Below, piece by piece: positions 59,477 to 64,000 of a DNA stretch of 64,000 nt (position 1 is the first letter of the stretch; each line of letters opens with the position of its first letter). The DNA comes from Halogranum gelatinilyticum (GTDB taxonomy: Archaea; Halobacteriota; Halobacteria; Halobacteriales; Haloferacaceae), in the NCBI RefSeq assembly GCF_900103715.1, contig NZ_FNHL01000004.1, positions 186,001-250,000 on the forward strand, read 5' to 3'. A program made the translations under genes and the position numbers. The notes beneath the pieces are model-generated. The model searched no databases and had not been told where the DNA came from. It was given only the letters and a program-made list of their open reading frames with translations.

Positions 59477-61060
59477 TTAGCGGTCCTCGGTCAAGAGCGA
59501 GCGCAGGATGTCACCGTAGGCGGGTCGCGTCAGGAGCACGCCAGCGATGACACCGAGGATGGTGAAGATGGCGAAGCCCTGGAGGTCGCCGAGCGAGAGC
59601 ACGGCGAGCGGGCTCATGGCGATGATGGTCGTCGCGGCGGCCGCGCCGATGACCCAGAACGCCTTGCGGAAGCGTGACTGGAAGATCTTCCGCGAGCGGA
59701 CGTCACCTTCCTGCATCACCTCGTCGGCGATGATGATGAGGTCGTCCACCCCGGTCCCGATGACCGCGATGAAGCCCGCGATGACCGAGAGGTCGATGGG
59801 GTAGCCGATGGCCGCGGCGAACCCGAGGAGGATGACCACCTCCGAGAGTGCCGTGACGATCATCGGCAAGGCGACCTTCGCCTCGCCGTAACGGAGGAAG
59901 ACGACCCCGCTGACGGCGAGGACGGCGATGATACCCGTGAGGAGCGAGTCGAACTTGAAGCTCTCACCCTGTGCGGGCGAGATGAACGAGGAGGTTCCCT
60001 CGCCGCCCTGGCCGATGTCGAGCTGGGCCGGGAGCGCGCCTGCACGGAGGTTGATAGCGAGCGTCTGGGCTTCCGAGAAGTTGGTCGTCCCGAGGATGAA
60101 CTGCGGGTCGTCGACCCACTCGCCCGTCTGCATACTGTTCGCGAGCGACGGGCTCATCCCGGCGGAGTAGACGACGTCACCGTCGACCTTCGTCAGGAGA
60201 CACGACTCGGTGCTCTCGGGTGCCTCGTCGTAGCGACAGGTCGACCCGCCGGGGCGGGCGACGCCGGTCTCGACGACGTCGTCACGGAACTGCGGTGCGA
60301 CGTCTTCACGGACGGTGACCGGCACGTTCGCGGGCTGGCTGCCCTGTGCCTGGACGGCCGCGCCGATACGGCGGAAGTCACCCTGTTCGAGGACGGCTTC
60401 GCGGGTCACGTAGGTCCCGTTCTCCGCCTGGTAGTAGATGTCGATGCGGACGCTCCCGCGGGAGTCGACGAGGTCGATGACGTCCGAACGGTCCTGGTTC
60501 GGCACCTCGATGAGGATGAAGTTGTCACCCGTCGAGGTCGTCACCTGCTGGACCGTCCCCCCGCTGAGCCCCGCCTCGTTGATCTTCGACTGGAGGATGG
60601 CGACGGTCTGCTGGCGCGTGATTTCGGTGACGCCCTCGCGGACCTCGCCGTGTTCGTAGCCCGCGTCGCTGAGCGCCCGGTCGAGGTCGTCGGTCGTGAC
60701 GCCCTCGGCGGTCACTTCGACGGCGTTCGTCTCCTGCGTCTCGGCCGCGCGACGCGCGGTCACGTCGGTGACGGACACGTTGGTCAACTCGGCGGCGACG
60801 TTATCCTCGACGCTCGCGAGGTCCTCGTTACCGAACTGGACCTCCTCGGCGGTCACGCCGACGAGCGGCGCGCGGATACGCGTCCCGCCGGAGAGTTCGA
60901 GACCGAACTTGAGGTTCGTCGGCCCCTCACGGGCGGTGTCGTTGCCGGGTGAGCCGGCGGGCGAACCGGGTGTCCCCGGTGGTGCGAGCAGTGCGAACGA
61001 ACTCCCGAAGAGGACGACGACGAGCACGATGACTCGCCAGTTGTCGCGGAGGACGCCCAT
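59477..61060 (-). CDS. secD: Protein-export membrane protein SecD
   Basis: The 527-residue protein has a first membrane helix (about 10-28), a large extracytoplasmic domain with LKFGLELSGGTRI (the SecD D1 motif) near residue 47 and five C-terminal helices with SGVVFLRYGEAKVALPMIVTALSEVVILLGFAAAIG region and GTGVDDLIIIADEV, the RND-type motif. With SecF it assists late steps of Sec-dependent export, using the ion gradient. The ATG overlaps the secF stop by 1 nt, so secF is translated first. Confidence 0.95.
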   Translation of the reverse strand: MGVLRDNWRVIVLVVVLFGSSFALLAPPGTPGSPAGSPGNDTAREGPTNLKFGLELSGGTRIRAPLVGVTAEEVQFGNEDLASVEDNVAAELTNVSVTDVTARRAAETQETNAVEVTAEGVTTDDLDRALSDAGYEHGEVREGVTEITRQQTVAILQSKINEAGLSGGTVQQVTTSTGDNFILIEVPNQDRSDVIDLVDSRGSVRIDIYYQAENGTYVTREAVLEQGDFRRIGAAVQAQGSQPANVPVTVREDVAPQFRDDVVETGVARPGGSTCRYDEAPESTESCLLTKVDGDVVYSAGMSPSLANSMQTGEWVDDPQFILGTTNFSEAQTLAINLRAGALPAQLDIGQGGEGTSSFISPAQGESFKFDSLLTGIIAVLAVSGVVFLRYGEAKVALPMIVTALSEVVILLGFAAAIGYPIDLSVIAGFIAVIGTGVDDLIIIADEVMQEGDVRSRKIFQSRFRKAFWVIGAAAATTIIAMSPLAVLSLGDLQGFAIFTILGVIAGVLLTRPAYGDILRSLLTEDR

Positions 61061-61965
61061 TATCGCGACACCCCCTCGAACTTCCACCAGCGAAGCAGGC
61101 TGAGGTTGAGCATGTAGGTGTTCATCAGGTCGGCGGTGAGACCGAAGACGAGGATGATCCCGATGGAGGCGAGCAGCTGAATCCCGAACAGCGTCGCCGT
61201 GATGGTCATGACGACCATCGCCGCCAGCGACGTGAGCGTCATCGTCACACCGGTCCGCATCGCGCTCGCGACGGACTCGTAGAAGCTCCCGCTCCGGCGG
61301 ATGACGTGGTTGTTGAGCAGGATGTCGGAGTCGACGGAGTATCCGATGATCATCAGCAGCGCGGCGACTGTCCCGAGCGAGAGTTCGATGCCGAGCAGGT
61401 TCATCAGCGCGACGGGGATGACGATGTCCGAGAACGCCGAGATGACGACGGCGATGGAGGGAACGAACGAGCGGAACATCGCGAAGACGAGCAGGCTCAT
61501 GCCGAGGAAGGCGACGAGAACGCCGAACAGTGCGGTCTGTTGGGTGTCGGCACCGAAGCTCGGGCCGACGGCGTCGATGGAGAGGATCTCGAACCCGGCC
61601 GACTCGGCCTGCTGTTCGAGCTGGGTCGTGCTCGGCCCGGAGCCGTCACCGGCCTCGAACGTCACGATGTAGGTCTGCTCGGCCGCGGCGACCGACTGGA
61701 TCGCCTCGGGCTGCGTCGAGAACGCCGACTGGATCTGGTCGCGTGCGGCGTCGTTGCTCGGTGCGTCGACGGCGACGCGGAGTTCCGTCCCACCGGTGAA
61801 CTCGACGCCGGGGTCGACCGGCGCGCCCGTCAGCGCGAAGGTCGCCGCGATGACGACGATTGCGGCGAAGAGGACTCCGAGCGGGATGGCCGCGAGTTGG
61901 CGATTCGAGTACCGCGTGTAGTCGACCTCCGCGAGGTCGAACGGGAGGGTTATCGTGCCCGACAC
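61060..61965 (-). CDS. secF: Protein-export membrane protein SecF
   Basis: The 301-residue protein has six membrane helices. After the first helix is PVDPGVEFTGGTELRVAV (the SecF D1 motif), and the membrane part has SVDSDILLNNHVIR and MTLTSLAAMVVMTITATLFG in the SecF order. It is the first gene of the secF-secD pair, and it is divergent from the small gene at 62098. The start MSGTITLPFDLAEVDY is typical for haloarchaea. Confidence 0.95.
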   Translation of the reverse strand: MSGTITLPFDLAEVDYTRYSNRQLAAIPLGVLFAAIVVIAATFALTGAPVDPGVEFTGGTELRVAVDAPSNDAARDQIQSAFSTQPEAIQSVAAAEQTYIVTFEAGDGSGPSTTQLEQQAESAGFEILSIDAVGPSFGADTQQTALFGVLVAFLGMSLLVFAMFRSFVPSIAVVISAFSDIVIPVALMNLLGIELSLGTVAALLMIIGYSVDSDILLNNHVIRRSGSFYESVASAMRTGVTMTLTSLAAMVVMTITATLFGIQLLASIGIILVFGLTADLMNTYMLNLSLLRWWKFEGVSR

Positions 61966-62097
61966 GGTGTCAGGCTCCCTCCGGTACGGCGTGCTGGTTC
62001 ATGGCTTGCGCTCGTTCTGGATGCCGAATAAGCCTTCTTCTTTCCAGCGTTCTCCATGCGGCGCGAAATCTTTGCCCGTCGAGCGCGTAGCGACAGT

Positions 62098-62415
62098 ATG
62101 GCCGAGACACGAGCGACGCGCGTCGTCGTCTCCCATCCGACGGCACTGAGCGACTGGGGTCGCGACCAGCTGACGAGCGACCGCTACGTGAACTACCTGC
62201 GGAAGACGCTCGGGAGGGTCCACGCCGGCGACGAGTTCGAGGAGTTCCTCGACGTCGGCTGCTGCGGCGACAGCCTCGACGTGCCGCTCAGAGTCGAAGC
62301 GGTCGACGGCGGGCGCGAGGTCGGGATGGAGACGACAGTCGAGTTCGTCGAACGCGACGTCCCGATGGACGGTGGCTGGCGCGTGCAGAGCGCGGCCGGA
62401 CCGGAAGACGCGTGA
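62098..62415 (+). CDS. Small hypothetical protein (105 aa)
   Basis: The 105-residue product starts MAETRATRVVVSHPTALSDWGR and is acidic with a Cys pair (DVGCCGDSLDVPLR) near residue 58 and a beta-rich C-terminus (GMETTVEFVERDVP). Codon bias is strong. No family is recognised with confidence. The ATG at 62098 is preferred to an earlier one at 62056 which adds basic, untypical residues. Confidence 0.65.
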   Translation: MAETRATRVVVSHPTALSDWGRDQLTSDRYVNYLRKTLGRVHAGDEFEEFLDVGCCGDSLDVPLRVEAVDGGREVGMETTVEFVERDVPMDGGWRVQSAAGPEDA

Positions 62416-62436
62416 AAAGACGGGGACGGACGTGGT

Positions 62437-62922
62437 TCAGGGCATATAGCGGACGCTCACGACGCCCGGCGTCCAGCGAATCTCGACGCGGTTGACGCCG
62501 AGACGGGCCGCCCGGCTGAGCGTCGTCTCGATGTCGTCGGCGACGTCGTCGACGGCCTGTTCGGTCAGTTCTTCGGGGACCGTCAGAACGTGAATCTCGC
62601 CGGTTCCGGCGCGTTCCTCGCGGTGAATCTCGCCCTCGGGCTGGTCGGCCGCGATGTCCGTGACGTGCGCCGTCGGCGACTCGTCGTTCTTCTCTATCGG
62701 GATGGTCCAGCGGCGTTCGATCTCGACGAGTTGCCACGAGACGTTCATCGGCGGGTCGGGCGCGACCGTCCCGGTGACGGCGTCGTGAAGGTCGACGCCG
62801 GGGTTCGTCGACAGGGTGTGGACCTGCCCGTCGTGGACGTCCCGCAGGACGGCCGAGTCGTCGTCCGCGGCCGTCACGAGGAACGTGCTCTCCTTCGCTT
62901 CGTCTGTCGGCTCGTCAGTCAT
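62437..62922 (-). CDS. DUF5812-like protein
   Basis: The 161-residue acidic protein has STFLVTAADDDSAVLRDVHDGQVHTLS at the N-terminus, VSWQLVEIERRWTIPI in the middle and VNRVEIRWTPGVVSVRYMP at the end, a pattern of the haloarchaeal DUF5812 family. The function is unknown. It is convergent with the gene at 62098-62415 (21-nt gap). Confidence 0.8.
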   Translation of the reverse strand: MTDEPTDEAKESTFLVTAADDDSAVLRDVHDGQVHTLSTNPGVDLHDAVTGTVAPDPPMNVSWQLVEIERRWTIPIEKNDESPTAHVTDIAADQPEGEIHREERAGTGEIHVLTVPEELTEQAVDDVADDIETTLSRAARLGVNRVEIRWTPGVVSVRYMP

Positions 62923-63009
62923 TGTCCTCTCTACTTCGTCTGTCCTTTTCCCGGTTTCGTCGCAGGTGCGGTGCGGGACGGTGTCACAGGGAGAGCGGGC
63001 ATCCCGACG

Positions 63010-63528
63010 TTACCGGCCGAGCACACGGTGGACGGCGAGGATGAGCAGTCCCGCCACGAACGGCGGCAGCAGTCCGGCCAGCGGCGGCAGCCCGTAGAGC
63101 ACCGAGACGACCGGAGCGAAGAATCCAGTCGGCGGCGTCTGGAACTCCGCGGGGACCGAGATGACGAGCCCGACGAACAGCGAGGCCAAGAAGAGGTAGC
63201 CAGCGACCGCGAGCAACTGGTCGTAGCGCGCGCCCGCGCCAGCCGCCAGCTCCCGGCGGTGGCGGCGGGCGACGAGCAGGACGGGGGCGAGGACCGGCGT
63301 CACCACGAAGAGACCGACGACGATGTAGAACGCCCGCGAGAGCGTCAGCGACCCGCCCTGGATGCTCGCCGTCTGCCCGATGAGGACGACCAGTGCCAGA
63401 AGCACGAACAGGGAGAGGGCGGCGGCGGCGACGCCGCCGACGAGGACGTACGATTTGAACAGCCGGGAGTCGGTACTGCCGAACGCGTAGGGGAACGCCC
63501 CGAACAGCCCACGGTAGCCGTCTGCCAT
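63010..63528 (-). CDS. Membrane protein of unknown function (172 aa)
   Basis: The 172-residue protein starts MADGYRGLFGAFPYAFGSTDSRLFKSY and has four or five membrane helices. RRHRRELAAGAGARYDQL is a basic cytoplasmic loop. No family is recognised. The ATG at 63526-63528 is preferred to an upstream one at 63639, which would overlap the pgi promoter. It is divergent from pgi. Confidence 0.75.
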   Translation of the reverse strand: MADGYRGLFGAFPYAFGSTDSRLFKSYVLVGGVAAAALSLFVLLALVVLIGQTASIQGGSLTLSRAFYIVVGLFVVTPVLAPVLLVARRHRRELAAGAGARYDQLLAVAGYLFLASLFVGLVISVPAEFQTPPTGFFAPVVSVLYGLPPLAGLLPPFVAGLLILAVHRVLGR

Positions 63529-63641
63529 TACTCGGGGTTGGGCCTTCGAGCGATTAAACTGCCCGATTGCGGGCGGGAGAGAGTGGTGGGTCGCCGACGA
63601 CAGGGACAACGACTTTACTGCCGCCACACGCGCGTTCACCC

Positions 63642-64000
63642 ATGTACGTCGACCTCGGTAACGTCCTCGACGCGACGCCCGGCATCTCCCGCGAGGGACT
63701 CGAACGGCTGGACGGCCGCGTCGCCGACGCCCACGACCGCATCGAACGGGGCCGCGCGGACGCGGAACACGGCTACGCCGCGCTCAATCTGCCAGAAACG
63801 ACCGACGCCGACGAGATTCGGACCGCCGTCTCGCGGTTCGACGACCCCGAAGCCGTCCTGACAGTCGGCATCGGCGGCAGCGCGCTCGGTGCGGCCACCA
63901 TCTCCGAAGCACTCGACTCCGACGTCGACGCCTACTACCTCGACAACGTCGACCCCGAGTGGGTCGCGGGGATGGTCGCCGACCTCCCGCTGGAAGACAC
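63642..64000 (+). CDS. pgi: Glucose-6-phosphate isomerase, 5' part
   Basis: The first 119 codons are visible; the rest lies outside the window. GIGGSALGAATISEAL is the conserved GPI/SIS phosphate-binding segment and YYLDNVDPEWVAGM follows as in archaeal and bacterial isomerases of the PGI superfamily. The enzyme interconverts glucose 6-phosphate and fructose 6-phosphate. A TATA-like CTTTACTG lies near 63613-63620, about 26 nt before the ATG, so the mRNA is probably leaderless. Confidence 0.92.
   Translation, partial: MYVDLGNVLDATPGISREGLERLDGRVADAHDRIERGRADAEHGYAALNLPETTDADEIRTAVSRFDDPEAVLTVGIGGSALGAATISEALDSDVDAYYLDNVDPEWVAGMVADLPLED

Overview
The window is chromosomal DNA of a halophilic archaeon (class Halobacteria). 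The evidence is a high GC content with almost exclusively G/C third codon positions, strongly acidic proteins, a TFB with zinc ribbon and two cyclin repeats, HalX and bacterio-opsin-activator (HTH-10) regulators, an archaeal Pus10, a secF-secD pair, and archaeal promoters: TATA-like boxes about 26-30 nt upstream of start codons, so many genes look leaderless. The genus cannot be fixed from the sequence. I saw no rRNA, tRNA, CRISPR array, transposase, integrase or replication origin gene, so this looks like core chromosome with small local insertions.

Layout. 1-6.4 kb: an edge-truncated exported protein, a FilR1-like winged-helix regulator, a sugar-nucleotide epimerase, an AI-2E family permease, an RNA-ligase-like protein whose catalytic residues look lost, a 42-codon small gene and Mn/Fe superoxide dismutase. 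6.5-13.5 kb: a TetR-MATE efflux pair with a palindromic operator, a UspA protein, a small gene coupled to a HalX response regulator, an ABC1 kinase divergent from a medium-chain reductase, and small membrane proteins. 13.5-20.3 kb: a SprT-like zinc protein, a stand-alone CARF-type regulator (HFX_2341-like), a GAF/HTH-10 regulator, a DUF7331-like microprotein, an Lrp/AsnC regulator and a second UspA with a poly-Glu tail.

20.3-26.6 kb is a complete urease locus: ureB-C-A-G-D-E-F in one tightly overlapping operon, with a nickel/cobalt-type transporter divergent from it. A 28-codon upstream reading frame opens the urease transcript. 27-34.7 kb holds a PAS/GAF histidine kinase, a zinc-finger microprotein, a small CopG-like protein, a BacA/UppP-type phosphatase, a membrane protein with no canonical start codon, a DICT-domain protein, TFB, a DUF2270 protein and a small FAD oxidoreductase. 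34.8-42.5 kb is a MoxR / DUF58 / transglutaminase module in which moxR is convergent to the other four genes. 43-51 kb contains an ABC-2 exporter and the phosphate operon pstS-C-A-B-phoU. 51-64 kb carries a coiled-coil protein, several small genes, an HtpX-like protease, a DMT transporter, pus10, rnhB, secF-secD and the 5' part of pgi.

Two kinds of structure are not explained by genes. First, a roughly 220-250 bp dispersed element occurs twice in opposite orientation (14462-14712 and 57779-58001); one copy is bounded by perfect 14-bp inverted repeats. Second, at least eight gaps next to gene ends carry short degenerate tandem repeats (unit 9-25 bp), each with its own unit sequence. The best candidates for something undescribed are the inactivated RNA-ligase-like protein, the small protein coupled to the HalX regulator, the upstream frame in the urease operon, and the dispersed element.
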